A DNA stretch of 64,000 nt from Microbacterium sp. C5A9 (GTDB lineage: Bacteria > Actinomycetota > Actinomycetes > Actinomycetales > Microbacteriaceae), in NCBI RefSeq assembly GCF_022627955.1, contig NZ_JABXGD010000001.1, positions 124,001-188,000 of the forward strand, read 5' to 3'. This document shows positions 35,083 to 43,826 of the stretch, piece after piece. The position numbers and the translations under genes are program-made. The notes under the pieces were generated by a model. The model was not told the origin of the DNA, made no database searches, and saw only the letters and a list, made by a program, of their open reading frames with translations. Position 1 is the stretch's first letter. Each line of letters begins with the position of its first letter.

Positions 35083-37115
35083 CGCAGGAACGCCGCGGCG
35101 ACGCCCGAGTCGACGGGGATGTGCAGGCCGGTCGTGCGGCTCAGCTCGGGGCCGGTCAGCACGTACACCGCGTCGGCCACGTTCTCGGGAACGACCTCGC
35201 GCTTGAGGATCGTGCGGTTGGCGTAGAACTGGCCGAGGTCCTCTTCGGCGACGCCGTAGGTCGCGGCGCGGTTCGCACCCCAGCCCGAGGCGAAGATGCC
35301 GGAGCCGCGCACGACGCCGTCGGGGTTGATGCCGTTGACGCGGATGCCGTACTCGCCGAGCTCGACGGCCAGCAGGCGCACCTGGTGAGCCTGGTCGGCC
35401 TTGGTCGCCGAGTACGCGATGTTGTTCGGGCCGGCGAACACCGAGTTCTTCGACGAGATGTAGATGATGTCGCCGCCGAGCTTCTGGTCGATGAGCACGC
35501 GCGCCGCGGCCTTGGACACGAGGAACGATCCCTTGGCCATGACGTCGTGCTGCAGGTCCCAGTCCTTCTCGGTGGTCTCGAGCAGGGGCTTCGACAGTGA
35601 GAGGCCGGCGTTGTTGACGACGAGGTCGACGCCGCCGAACGCGAGCACGGCGTCGTTCAGTGCAGCCTGGATCGCGTCGGCGTCTGCCACGTTCGCCGCC
35701 ACTCCGATCGCGACGTCGGTGCTGCCGAGCTCGGCCGCCGCGGCCTGGGCCTTCTCGAGGTCGAGGTCGGCGATGACGACGCAGGCGCCCTCGGCGGCGA
35801 GGCGGGTGGCGATGGCCTTGCCGATGCCCGAGGCGGCGCCGGTGACGAACGCGATGCGCCCCTGGTGGGACTTCGGCTTCGGCATGCGCTGCAGCTTGGC
35901 CTCTTCCAGTGCCCAGTACTCGATGCGGAACTTCTCGGCGTCGGAGATGGGGGAGTAGGTCGACAGCGCCTCGGCGCCGCGCATCACGTTGATCGCGTTG
36001 ACGTAGAACTCGCCGGCGACGCGGGCGGTCTGCTTGTTGGCGCCGTACGAGAACATGCCGACACCCGGCACGAGCACGATGAGCGGGTCGGCGCCGCGGA
36101 TCGCGGGCGACTCGGCCGTCGCGTGCGCGTCGTAGTAGGCCTGGTAGTCGGCGCGGTACTCGGTGTGCAGCTCGTGCAGGCGGGCGATCTGCTCGTCGAC
36201 GGATGCCGTGATCGGCAGGTCGAGGATGAGCGGCTTGACCTTGGTGCGCAGGAAGTGGTCGGGGCAGCTGGTGCCGAGGGCGGCCAGCTCGGGGGCGCGC
36301 TCGGAGGCGAGGAAGTCGAGCACGACGTCGGAGTCGGTGAAGTGACCGACCTGCGGCTTGTCGGTCGAGGCGATGCCGCGGATGGTGCCCGCGAGGGCGG
36401 CGGCCCGCTCGCGGCGCTCGGCCTCGGGGAGGGCCTCGAATCCGGCGCGCACACCGCCGAAGGGGTCGGCCGCGCCGTTCGCCTCGATGTATGCCGCGGC
36501 GGTGTCGATGATCCAGAGCGAGTGGGCCTCGGCCTCCTCCGACGTGTCGCCCCAGGCGGTGATGCCGTGCCCGCCGAGGATGCATCCGATCGCGTCGGGG
36601 TTCGCTGCCTTGATCGCGGCGATGTCGAGTCCGAGCTGGAAGCCGGGGCGGCGCCACGGCACCCACACGACCTTCTCGCCGAAGATCTTCGTGGTCAGCG
36701 CCTCGCCGTCGGCGGCGGTCGCGATCGCGATGCCCGAGTCAGGGTGCAGGTGGTCCACGTGCGCGGCGTCGACGAGGCCGTGCATGGCGGTGTCGATCGA
36801 GGGGGCGGCTCCACCCTTGCCGTGCAGGCAGTAGTCGAAGGCGGCGACCATCTCGTCTTCGCGGTCGAGGCCGGGATACACGTCGACGAGCGCGCGCATG
36901 CGGTCGAGGCGCAGCACCGCGAGGCCCTGCTCCTTCAGCGTGCCCAGGTCTCCCCCCGAGCCCTTGACCCAGAGCAGCTCGACCGGCTGACCCGTGACCG
37001 GATCGGTCTCGGTGCCCTTCGCCGAGGTGTTGCCGCCGGCGTAGTTGGTGTTCTTGGGGTCGGCGCCGAGGCGGTTCGACCGCTCGATGAGGGCGGCGGC
37101 GGTGGGGTTGGTCAT
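35079..37115 (-). CDS. rhaEW: Bifunctional rhamnulose-1-phosphate aldolase / lactaldehyde dehydrogenase (RhaEW type)
   Basis: 678 residues. Residues 1-420 form a class II aldolase/adducin domain, with the zinc-site His pair in VDHLHPDSG and a later GGHGI motif; it cleaves L-rhamnulose-1-phosphate to DHAP and L-lactaldehyde. Residues about 425-678 form an SDR domain with GAASGIGKAIA, Asn in NNAGLS and YSATK (catalytic Tyr and Lys), which oxidises lactaldehyde to lactate. The fused aldolase/dehydrogenase is the usual form in actinobacteria and Bacillus. It overlaps rhaB and the esterase gene by 4 bp each, so the operon is translationally linked. Confidence 0.94.
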   Translation of the reverse strand: MTNPTAAALIERSNRLGADPKNTNYAGGNTSAKGTETDPVTGQPVELLWVKGSGGDLGTLKEQGLAVLRLDRMRALVDVYPGLDREDEMVAAFDYCLHGKGGAAPSIDTAMHGLVDAAHVDHLHPDSGIAIATAADGEALTTKIFGEKVVWVPWRRPGFQLGLDIAAIKAANPDAIGCILGGHGITAWGDTSEEAEAHSLWIIDTAAAYIEANGAADPFGGVRAGFEALPEAERRERAAALAGTIRGIASTDKPQVGHFTDSDVVLDFLASERAPELAALGTSCPDHFLRTKVKPLILDLPITASVDEQIARLHELHTEYRADYQAYYDAHATAESPAIRGADPLIVLVPGVGMFSYGANKQTARVAGEFYVNAINVMRGAEALSTYSPISDAEKFRIEYWALEEAKLQRMPKPKSHQGRIAFVTGAASGIGKAIATRLAAEGACVVIADLDLEKAQAAAAELGSTDVAIGVAANVADADAIQAALNDAVLAFGGVDLVVNNAGLSLSKPLLETTEKDWDLQHDVMAKGSFLVSKAAARVLIDQKLGGDIIYISSKNSVFAGPNNIAYSATKADQAHQVRLLAVELGEYGIRVNGINPDGVVRGSGIFASGWGANRAATYGVAEEDLGQFYANRTILKREVVPENVADAVYVLTGPELSRTTGLHIPVDSGVAAAFLR

Positions 37116-37966
37116 GGCTGTTCCTTGTTCTCGGGAGTCGTGGCGAGGATGCGGCGGGCGAAGCGGTCGATCGATGCTGTCGCCGCCGCGAGATCAGGCT
37201 TGTTGAGGTGACCGTGGCGGGTTCCCGACGCGGTGGAGATGTCGAGCTCGACGCCCGCGGCGCGCAGCGTGGCGCCGAACGCCTCACCCGAGACGCGGAG
37301 CTCGTCGATCTCGTCGTTGATCATGATCGTGGCGGGGAAGGCGCGCAGATCGTCGACGGATGCCGTGCCCGGCACCGCGTAGACGTCGCCCTGCTCGGCA
37401 GGGACGCCGAGATAGTTCTCGTACATGACGCGCACGGGATCGGGGCCGAACACGTCGGCCTCGGGATCCGCGTCGAGCGCGGCGCGGAGCTCGTCGTCCG
37501 GCGGGCCCTGCACCGCGTGCAGCGTCGGATACGCGAGCACGGCGAGAGCCGGAATCGGACCCGTGCCATGGCTGAGGCGCAGCGCGGCACCGGTGGCGAG
37601 GTTGCCGCCGGCGCTCGCGCCGCCGAGCGCCCAGGGGCCGGCGGCGAGGCCCGATGAAGCGGCCCAGCGGAAGGCATGCTCGACCTCGTCGGACGCGACG
37701 GGATAGTGCACGCCGTCGCGTCCGGGGGCACCGGCGGCCGCAGCCCAGGTGCGAGGGAACGGCGCGAGCGAATAGTCGACCGACACCACGACGATGCCGC
37801 GGTCGGCGAAGCTGCGCGCGACCCAGTCGGCCTCGGGCATCTCCAGCTCGCCGGCGGCGAATCCTCCGCCATGCGCCCAGACGAGTCCGGGTCCCGCAGG
37901 TTTCTCCGGCTGGTACACGCGCAGGGGAAGGGGGCGGAGGGGCCCATGGGGCACCCGATCGCTCAC
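37112..37966 (-). CDS. Alpha/beta hydrolase (HSL-type esterase) inside the rha operon
   Basis: 284 residues if it starts at GTG 37966, chosen because GAAGGG lies 8 nt upstream; an ATG at 38035 gives 307 residues but lacks a ribosome site. Hormone-sensitive-lipase-like: oxyanion motif HGGG (about 32-35), nucleophile Ser118 in GGASAGGN, acid in INDEIDELR and His in GTRHGHLNKP. Such enzymes hydrolyse short acyl esters. Between rhaI and rhaEW, deacetylation of acetyl-rhamnose or hydrolysis of a lactone are both possible; neither can be shown from sequence. No signal peptide, so cytoplasmic. Confidence 0.85.
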   Translation of the reverse strand: MSDRVPHGPLRPLPLRVYQPEKPAGPGLVWAHGGGFAAGELEMPEADWVARSFADRGIVVVSVDYSLAPFPRTWAAAAGAPGRDGVHYPVASDEVEHAFRWAASSGLAAGPWALGGASAGGNLATGAALRLSHGTGPIPALAVLAYPTLHAVQGPPDDELRAALDADPEADVFGPDPVRVMYENYLGVPAEQGDVYAVPGTASVDDLRAFPATIMINDEIDELRVSGEAFGATLRAAGVELDISTASGTRHGHLNKPDLAAATASIDRFARRILATTPENKEQP

Positions 37967-38053
37967 GGCATCGGCCCTTCTGTGAGAGGGGCGTCGGGAC
38001 GCGGGGATCGGCTCCCGCATCCCGACGGGTCTCATGGTGTCAGCGGCCGAGGA

Positions 38054-39220
38054 TCAGGCGCCCCAGCCGGCCTGCACGCCGCCGACGCGCTCGGCGGCGA
38101 TCTTCTGCTGGTAGCCCGACTCGGCGTAGGCCTTCATCGGGTCGGCGGCGAGGCCGCGCGACTCGCGCCATTCGGCGAGGGCCGGGCGCACGTCGGTGTA
38201 GAAGGCGTCCATGAAGACGGCGTTCGCGGCCAGCACGTCGCCGGACTTCTGCGCGGCGGCGAGGGCGTCGCGGTCGACGATGAGGGCGCGGGCCGTCATC
38301 TCCTGCACGTTGAGCACCGAGCGGATCTGGCCGGGGATCTTGTCTTCGACGTTGTGGCACTGGTCGAGCATGAACGCCACATCGGGGTTGTTGAGGCCGC
38401 CGCCTCGGACGACCTCGAACAGGATGCGGAAGAGCTGGAACGGGTCGGCCGCGCCCACGATCAGGTCGTCGTCGGCGTAGAAGCGCGAGTTGAAGTCGAA
38501 CGAGCCGAGCTTGCCGAGGCGCAGCAGCTGCATGACGATGAACTCGATGTTCGTGCCGGGGGCGTGGTGACCGGTGTCGAGGCACACCATCGCCTTGTCG
38601 CCGAGCGACGAGACCTGGGCGTACGACGTGCCCCAGTCGGGAACATCGGTGTGGTAGAAAGCCGGCTCGAAGAACTTGTACTCGAGCACGAGGCGCTGGT
38701 CGTCGCCGAGACGCGCGTAGATCTGCTGCAGCGACTCCTGCAGGCGGTCCTGACGACCGCGGAGGTCTGCCTGACCGGGGTAGTTCGAGCCCTCGGCGAG
38801 CCAGATCTTCAGGTCGCGGCTGCCCGTGGCATCCATCACGTCGATACAGGCGAGGTGGTGATCGATCGCCTTCCGGCGGATCGCCGCGTCTTCGTGCGTC
38901 AGCGCGCCGAACTTGTAGTCGTCGTCCTGGAACGTGTTCGAGTTGATGGTGCCGAGCGTCACACCGAGGTCCTCCGCGTGCGTGCGCAGGTCGGAGTACG
39001 AGTCGACGAGGTCCCACGGGATGTGCAGGGCGACCGAGGGAGCGAGCCCGGTGTAGGTGTTGACCTGGGCGGCATCCGCGATCTTCTCCCACGGGTCGCG
39101 GGGGGTGCCGGGCGTGCCGAACACCTTGAAGCGGGTGCCGGAGTTTCCGAACGCCCAGCTGGGGAGCTCGATGCCCTGCTGCTCGAGAGCGGCGAGGTTG
39201 TCGGACGAGAGGATGCTCAT
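38054..39220 (-). CDS. rhaI: L-rhamnose isomerase, rhizobial/Pseudomonas type
   Basis: 388 residues, TIM-barrel xylose-isomerase-like fold, starting at ATG 39220 that overlaps the rhaM stop. Interconverts L-rhamnose and L-rhamnulose with divalent metals. Recognisable metal-ligand regions are LEYKFFEPAFYHTD (Glu, His), CLDTGHHAPGTN (Asp, His) and DFNSRFYADDD (Asp residues). It belongs to the RhaI branch (P. stutzeri/Rhizobium), not E. coli RhaA. It is the second gene of the operon and supplies rhamnulose for rhaB. Confidence 0.95.
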   Translation of the reverse strand: MSILSSDNLAALEQQGIELPSWAFGNSGTRFKVFGTPGTPRDPWEKIADAAQVNTYTGLAPSVALHIPWDLVDSYSDLRTHAEDLGVTLGTINSNTFQDDDYKFGALTHEDAAIRRKAIDHHLACIDVMDATGSRDLKIWLAEGSNYPGQADLRGRQDRLQESLQQIYARLGDDQRLVLEYKFFEPAFYHTDVPDWGTSYAQVSSLGDKAMVCLDTGHHAPGTNIEFIVMQLLRLGKLGSFDFNSRFYADDDLIVGAADPFQLFRILFEVVRGGGLNNPDVAFMLDQCHNVEDKIPGQIRSVLNVQEMTARALIVDRDALAAAQKSGDVLAANAVFMDAFYTDVRPALAEWRESRGLAADPMKAYAESGYQQKIAAERVGGVQAGWGA

Positions 39221-39618
39221 GAGGCGCTGCCTTCGGTGTCGTTGCGGTTGTCTGGGGTGGATGCTGCGGGCCCGCCGACGTCGGCGAGCTGGTCTTCGAG
39301 GTGGAACACCTCGGTGAGTGCGGTGGCCGCCTGGTCGGGGCGACCGTCGAGGCCCAGGAAGAAACGGCCCATCTCGGCCTCCCAGCGGGCGGCCACGGGG
39401 GAGGCGGCGAGATACGCCTGGGCGGCCGCGTCGTCGTCGACCTCGTAGTAGCCGATCAGCGTGCCGCCGTCGGCGAGGAAGAGCGAGTAGTTGCGGCGGC
39501 CGGCGGCGGCGATCTCCGCCAGCATCTCGGGCCAGACCGGGGAATGGCGGTCGAGGTACTCGTCGAGCAGCTCGGGCCGCACCTGCAGCCGGAAGCACAC
39601 GCGTGTGGGTGTTGTCAT
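39217..39618 (-). CDS. rhaM: L-rhamnose mutarotase
   Basis: 133 residues starting at ATG 39618 with AGGAG upstream; a longer 5' frame runs through the divergent gene and is rejected. Interconverts alpha- and beta-L-rhamnose so the isomerase receives the right anomer. Signature features are VCFRLQVRPELLDEYLDRH, the catalytic His in that helix, RNYSLFL and GYYEVDDD. About 25 residues beyond the usual family length (104) form a variable, acidic C-terminal tail. First gene of the rhamnose operon, preceded by the TGAATCGTTTCA operator. Confidence 0.93.
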   Translation of the reverse strand: MTTPTRVCFRLQVRPELLDEYLDRHSPVWPEMLAEIAAAGRRNYSLFLADGGTLIGYYEVDDDAAAQAYLAASPVAARWEAEMGRFFLGLDGRPDQAATALTEVFHLEDQLADVGGPAASTPDNRNDTEGSAS

Positions 39619-39643
39619 CGTCGACGACTCCTGGGTTGGTTTG

Positions 39644-39712
39644 TGAATCGTTTCAAGTGTACGGATGCGGCGAGGATCGCGCAAGCTCGGCGCGCGGGCT
39701 TGTATCGTTTCA
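39644..39712. promoter_or_regulatory. Two LacI-like operators between rhaM and the nucleotidyltransferase gene
   Basis: TGAATCGTTTCA (39644-39655) lies 25 bp upstream of rhaM, and TGTATCGTTTCA (39701-39712) lies 35 bp upstream of the plus-strand start at 39748. The two differ at one base and both have a central CG between TGAA-type arms, as LacI-family sites do. No LacI-type gene is next to them, so the rhamnose regulator must be encoded elsewhere. Confidence 0.65.
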
Positions 39713-39747
39713 TCGACAGTGATCGTCGACGGCGCGAAGGAGCGGGC

Positions 39748-40530
39748 GTGGAGCATCAAGAACGGGCGTTGGACGCCTATGTCGCACAGGTCTCGACGGA
39801 CGAGGACGTCCTGGGGGTCGTGCTCGTGGGTTCGGTCGCGCACGGCACCGAGCGCGAGGGATCCGACGTCGACGTGTATCTGGTCGTGACCGAGGAGGCG
39901 TTCGCCCGCGCGGCCGCCGACGATCGGTGGGCGTGGATCGATCGGGTGGGCGTCGACTACCCGGGGTCGTACATCGACGTCAAGCTCGCAGACCTCGACT
40001 ATCTGCGCGCGGCGGCGGAGCGCGGCGACGATCCGACCAGGGCGTCGTTCGTCGATGCGCGGGTGGCGTTCAGCCGCACCGAGGAGCTGGCGGGGCTCGT
40101 CGCCGCGATCAGCGCTCTCGGCGACGAAGTGTGGGCGGAGCGCGTCCGCTCTCACATCGCACAGGCGCACCTGTACGGCGGCTACTTCCTGCGTCAGGCC
40201 GAGGAGAGGGGCGACCCGTTCCTGCTGCAGCACGCGACCACCCACCTCACGCTCGCGGCGGCGCGCGCCGCGCTCGCGGCATCGCGGCGGCTGATGCCCG
40301 GCCCCAAGTACATCCACGCCCTGGTGCGCGAGGTGCCGACGCCTGCGGGCTTCGTCGAGGCCTGGGACCGTGCGCTGACCGAGCAGTGCACTGCCGCGGG
40401 CGATGCGCTGATCGGCCAGCTCGATCAGTGGCTGGGCGCGGGGCAGACGCGCGACGAGTCGCTCTCGGTCTTCATCCGCGACAACGAGCTCGCCTGGCTC
40501 CGCGGGACGATCCCCGCCGAGTTCTTCTGA
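39748..40530 (+). CDS. Nucleotidyltransferase-fold protein
   Basis: 260 residues from GTG 39748, preceded by AAGGAG. Residues 27-42 read GSVAHGTEREGSDVDV, the GS-x-D-x-D metal/nucleotide motif of the polymerase-beta-like superfamily; the remainder is helical, like the C-terminal helical bundle of antibiotic (kanamycin/streptomycin-type) nucleotidyltransferases. Substrate unknown; DNA, antibiotic or metabolite nucleotidylation cannot be separated. One copy of the rhamnose-type operator stands in its promoter, so it may be co-regulated with the divergent rha operon, which is unusual for this family. Confidence 0.8.
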   Translation: MEHQERALDAYVAQVSTDEDVLGVVLVGSVAHGTEREGSDVDVYLVVTEEAFARAAADDRWAWIDRVGVDYPGSYIDVKLADLDYLRAAAERGDDPTRASFVDARVAFSRTEELAGLVAAISALGDEVWAERVRSHIAQAHLYGGYFLRQAEERGDPFLLQHATTHLTLAAARAALAASRRLMPGPKYIHALVREVPTPAGFVEAWDRALTEQCTAAGDALIGQLDQWLGAGQTRDESLSVFIRDNELAWLRGTIPAEFF

Positions 40531-40536
40531 CGCCAC

Positions 40537-41448
40537 TCAGCCCTTCACCGCCCCGCTCGTCATTCCCGCGACGATCTGCCGGTTGAAGAAGATGTACATC
40601 ACCAGCGGGGGGATCGTGATGAGCAGGATGTTCATGAACAGCAGGTTCCACTGATTGAGCGACTGGCTCTGGAAGTTGTAGAGCGTCAGCTGCACCGTCG
40701 CGTTCGCGTCGCCGGGGAGGAAGTACAGGGGTCCGGTGAAGTCGTTGAACACGGCCACGGACTGCACCACGATGACCGTCACGGCCACCGGCTTCAGCAG
40801 CGGCATCACGACCTGGAAGAACAGCCGGATCGGCCCGGCCCCGTCGATGACCGCCGCCTCGTCGAGCTCGCGGGGGATGGTCGAGATGAACGCGCGGAAG
40901 AGCAGGATGCAGAAGCTCAGGCCGAACGTCGCCTCGATGAGGATCATGCCGGGCATGGTCTTGAAGAGCCCGATCCCCTGGAGCACCCAGATGGTCGGCA
41001 CGACGGCCGGCGGCACGATGAGCCCTGCCAGGACGAACACGTTGATCACGTGGTTCCAACGCGACCTGCGCCGCTGCAGGATGTAACCGACCATCGCGGC
41101 GAAGACGACCATGATCGCGACGCTCGCGACCGTGAGCACCGTGGAGTTGATGAACGCCGTCACCAGCATCCAGTCCCTCGTCTGCAGCACGGTGACGATG
41201 TTCTCCCAGAGGAACCAGCCCTGGGCCGGGAGCGAGAACTCGAAGAGCGCCGCCTCCTGCGGGTTCTTCACCGCGGTCAGGAAGATGAAGGCGAACGGCA
41301 CGATGAACACGATGATCGAGGCGAGGATCGCGACGATCCCGACCAGGTAGCGCGTGACGAAGAGCCTGGGGGTGAGGGGGCGGCGGTCCGCCCGCCTGAT
41401 CTTCGCCTTCGACGACCCCGCGGTCGTGATGGTGCGCGTGAGCGTCAT
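40537..41448 (-). CDS. CUT1 sugar ABC permease (MalG-like)
   Basis: 303 residues starting at ATG 41448, overlapping the stop of the MalF-like gene (ATGA). Six predicted membrane segments; the cytoplasmic EAA coupling loop reads DEAAVIDGAGPIRLFFQVV near residue 215, typical of CUT1 permeases. The C-terminus GMTSGAVKG is the classic MalG-type ending. It forms the channel with the preceding permease. No ATPase gene is in this operon, so a shared MsiK/UgpC-type ATPase elsewhere is expected. Only 6 bp separate it from the convergent nucleotidyltransferase gene, with no visible terminator. Confidence 0.93.
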   Translation of the reverse strand: MTLTRTITTAGSSKAKIRRADRRPLTPRLFVTRYLVGIVAILASIIVFIVPFAFIFLTAVKNPQEAALFEFSLPAQGWFLWENIVTVLQTRDWMLVTAFINSTVLTVASVAIMVVFAAMVGYILQRRRSRWNHVINVFVLAGLIVPPAVVPTIWVLQGIGLFKTMPGMILIEATFGLSFCILLFRAFISTIPRELDEAAVIDGAGPIRLFFQVVMPLLKPVAVTVIVVQSVAVFNDFTGPLYFLPGDANATVQLTLYNFQSQSLNQWNLLFMNILLITIPPLVMYIFFNRQIVAGMTSGAVKG

Positions 41449-42374
41449 TGCTCCACCTGCCTCTTGTTCAGGATGTACTGGATGGGCACGACGATCGCGG
41501 TCACCACGAGGAAGAGCACGACGTTGCCCGCGGTCGAGAGGCCGTAGAAGCCGGCCTGGTACTGCTTGTAGATCACCGAGGCGATCACATCGCTGGTGAA
41601 GCCGGGCCCGCCCTTCGTCATGGCCCAGATCAGTTCGAACGAGCGCAGGCCGCCGATCAGCGAGAGCAGGATCACCGTGGCCGTGGCGGGCTGCACCAGC
41701 GGGAGGGTGATGTTCCGGAACCGCTGCCACGCGCTCGCGCCGTCGACCTTGGCCGCCTCGAAGTACTCCTGCGGGATCGCGACGAGGCCGGCGATGAAGA
41801 TCAGGGTCGCGATGCCCACGCCCTTCCACACGTCGACGAGGGCGACCGACAGCAGCGCCCATGCGGGGTCGGTGAGCCACCCGGGGCCGGTGATGCCGAC
41901 GGCGGCGAGAGTCTGGTTGATGAGGCCGTCGAACGGGTCCATCAGCACCTTGAACGTGATGCCGATGCCGACGGTCGAGACGAGCACGGGGAAGAAGATC
42001 GTCGAGCGCAGGTACCCGCGGCCGAGGATGGATCCCGTCAGCAGCAGCGCGAGCGCCAGGCCGAGCACGACCTTGAGCGCCGATGTCACGAAGCCGTAGA
42101 CGAACGTGTTGACGAAGCCCTGCACGAGCATCGGCTCGGTGAAGAACTGCGCGTAGTTCTCGAACCCGATGAACTCGATGTCGAAGAGCGACCAGCGGGT
42201 GAGGCTGAAGTAGAACGAGGCGAAGGTGGGTATCGCGAAGAGGACGATGTACAGCACGGCCGACGGGATGTAGAACCAGGTCGGGTACGAGCTGCTGAGG
42301 CCGCGGCGTCCGCGTGCTCTCTTCGCGGGGGGTGCGGCGGGTGTCGTGGCGGGTGGGGTGGCGAGTGCGGTCAT
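41445..42374 (-). CDS. CUT1 sugar ABC permease (MalF-like)
   Basis: 309 residues from ATG 42374 with GGAGA upstream; an in-frame 5' extension crosses the intercistronic hairpin and is rejected. A proline/alanine-rich cytoplasmic N-terminus of about 35 residues precedes six membrane helices. EAA loop: FEAAKVDGASAWQRFRNITLP near residue 220. It follows the binding-protein gene across the hairpin at 42397-42431 and overlaps the MalG-like gene. With the divergent GH78 enzymes, the likely cargo is a rhamnose-containing oligosaccharide (inference). Confidence 0.92.
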   Translation of the reverse strand: MTALATPPATTPAAPPAKRARGRRGLSSSYPTWFYIPSAVLYIVLFAIPTFASFYFSLTRWSLFDIEFIGFENYAQFFTEPMLVQGFVNTFVYGFVTSALKVVLGLALALLLTGSILGRGYLRSTIFFPVLVSTVGIGITFKVLMDPFDGLINQTLAAVGITGPGWLTDPAWALLSVALVDVWKGVGIATLIFIAGLVAIPQEYFEAAKVDGASAWQRFRNITLPLVQPATATVILLSLIGGLRSFELIWAMTKGGPGFTSDVIASVIYKQYQAGFYGLSTAGNVVLFLVVTAIVVPIQYILNKRQVEQ

Positions 42375-42396
42375 GGTGTCTCCGTCGAGTCGGGAT

Positions 42397-42431
42397 TCCG
42401 GGATGCGGGCGCGGGGCACCCGCATCCCGGA
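42397..42431 (-). promoter_or_regulatory. Intercistronic hairpin after the binding-protein gene (CUT1 operon A)
   Basis: A perfect 13-bp stem, 42397-42409 pairing with 42419-42431, around a 9-nt loop. It begins 13 nt after the binding-protein stop in the direction of transcription and ends 22 nt before the MalF-like start. No T-tract. Equivalent hairpins occur at 28751-28782 and 59866-59898. Confidence 0.75.
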
Positions 42432-42444
42432 GATCAGCGCGTGG

Positions 42445-43755
42445 TCACCAGCCGTCGAGGCCGAGCTGCTGAGCCTGCTTCTTGACGTCCTCGTCGTAGA
42501 GGGCCGCCGCGTCATCCGCGCCGCGGATGCCGCTGCCCACCTCGACGGTGATGTTCTCGAGGTTCGGGCCCTTGATGGGAGAGAGGAACTCCAGTGCGGG
42601 GTTCGTCCGGTCCTCGTCGAAGTACACCTGCATGTCGGTCAGCAGGCCGGGCACGTCGGCCGGCAGCTCGCACGTGCTGATCGCGTACGGACCGGAGGGC
42701 ACCATCGCCGTGTTCTGCACGTCGCAGCCGGCGGGGGAGTTGATGAACGCGACGAACGACTTCGCCGCCGCGAGCTGGTCGCCCTCGGTCGTCTTCGGGA
42801 TGTACACGCCGTTCGGCAGCCACACCGTCAGCTTGGTGTCATCGGCGTTCGCCGCCGGAAGCGCGAACACGCCGATGTTCTCGAGGTCGCCCGGGAAGTT
42901 CTGCTGGAAGGTCGACACGATGCCGGTCAGGATCGGGTAGTGCGCGCCCTCGCCCGTCGCCACCATGCGCGCTCCGTCGTCGTAGAGCGCCGAGGCGAAG
43001 TCCTCGTTCCACCAGCCCTTCTCGAAGCCCTCCTGCTGGTTCGCGAAACCGGCCAGCGCGGGCTCGTCGACGTATTTGCGGTCGCCGGACGTGTAGCCCT
43101 CGGCCCAGTCGGCGTCCTGGGCGAGCACGTTCCCGAAATCGCCGAGGATGAACAGCTGGCTCGTCCAGGTGTCGCCGTACGTCTGGATGACGGGGGCGAT
43201 GCCCGCGGCCTTGATGGTCTCGTTGTTCGCGGCGAACTCGGCCCAGGTGGTCGGAACCGTGAGGCCCAGATCGGCGTAGATCTTCTTGTTGTAGACGACG
43301 GCGCCGGCCTGCGTCGCGCCGAAGGGGGCGCCGTACACGCCGTTCTCGGTCGAGACGACCGCGGCCATGTTGTCCTGCATGTCGCCCACCCAGTCCTGGT
43401 CGTCCAGGGCGACGAGGTTCTGATCGGGGTTCAGCGCCTGGAAGAGCGAGCCGGAGTTGTACCAGAACACGTCGGCCATCTCGCCGGTGGCGAGCTTGGT
43501 CTTCATCAGGTTGTCGCCCTCGGTGCCTGCCGGCTGGGACTCGACCTTGACGGTGATGTCGGGGTTCTCTTCTTCGAACGCCGCGATCATCGCCTCTGCC
43601 GATTCGACGTTCGTGCCCGAGTTGGGAACGAGGAACGTGATCTCGGTCGTGCCGTCGTCGCCGCCACCGCCGGAGCTGCATGCGGCGAGGGGGAGTGCGA
43701 GAGCCGCGACGCCTGCTGCGGCGACGAGGGCTCTCCGAGTACGGGTGCTGTTCAT
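42445..43755 (-). CDS. Sugar ABC transporter substrate-binding lipoprotein (CUT1)
   Basis: 436 residues. Signal sequence with lipobox LPLAAC, lipidated Cys at about residue 26, then a Gly/Asp linker. Family-1 extracellular sugar-binding features: TEITFLVPNSG, IAAFEEENPDITVKVE and WYN-type segment VFWYNSGS, plus a conserved late helix with AAKSFVAFINSPAG. It delivers substrate to the two permeases downstream. It is transcribed from a promoter (TTGACG at 43872-43877, 17-bp spacer, TATCTT at 43849-43854 on the minus strand) with an operator immediately downstream. It is divergent from two GH78 rhamnosidase genes. Confidence 0.93.
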   Translation of the reverse strand: MNSTRTRRALVAAAGVAALALPLAACSSGGGGDDGTTEITFLVPNSGTNVESAEAMIAAFEEENPDITVKVESQPAGTEGDNLMKTKLATGEMADVFWYNSGSLFQALNPDQNLVALDDQDWVGDMQDNMAAVVSTENGVYGAPFGATQAGAVVYNKKIYADLGLTVPTTWAEFAANNETIKAAGIAPVIQTYGDTWTSQLFILGDFGNVLAQDADWAEGYTSGDRKYVDEPALAGFANQQEGFEKGWWNEDFASALYDDGARMVATGEGAHYPILTGIVSTFQQNFPGDLENIGVFALPAANADDTKLTVWLPNGVYIPKTTEGDQLAAAKSFVAFINSPAGCDVQNTAMVPSGPYAISTCELPADVPGLLTDMQVYFDEDRTNPALEFLSPIKGPNLENITVEVGSGIRGADDAAALYDEDVKKQAQQLGLDGW

Positions 43756-43826
43756 CCTTTACCTCTCTGTAAAAGCTGGACTCCGGACGCATCCTCATCG
43801 TCGAGGTCCGGTGCGGTCGAACGGCA

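Noticed and set aside
39748..40530. Aminoglycoside-resistance nucleotidyltransferase
   Set aside because: Only the general NTase motif is shared. Nothing points to antibiotic binding, and the context is rhamnose metabolism.
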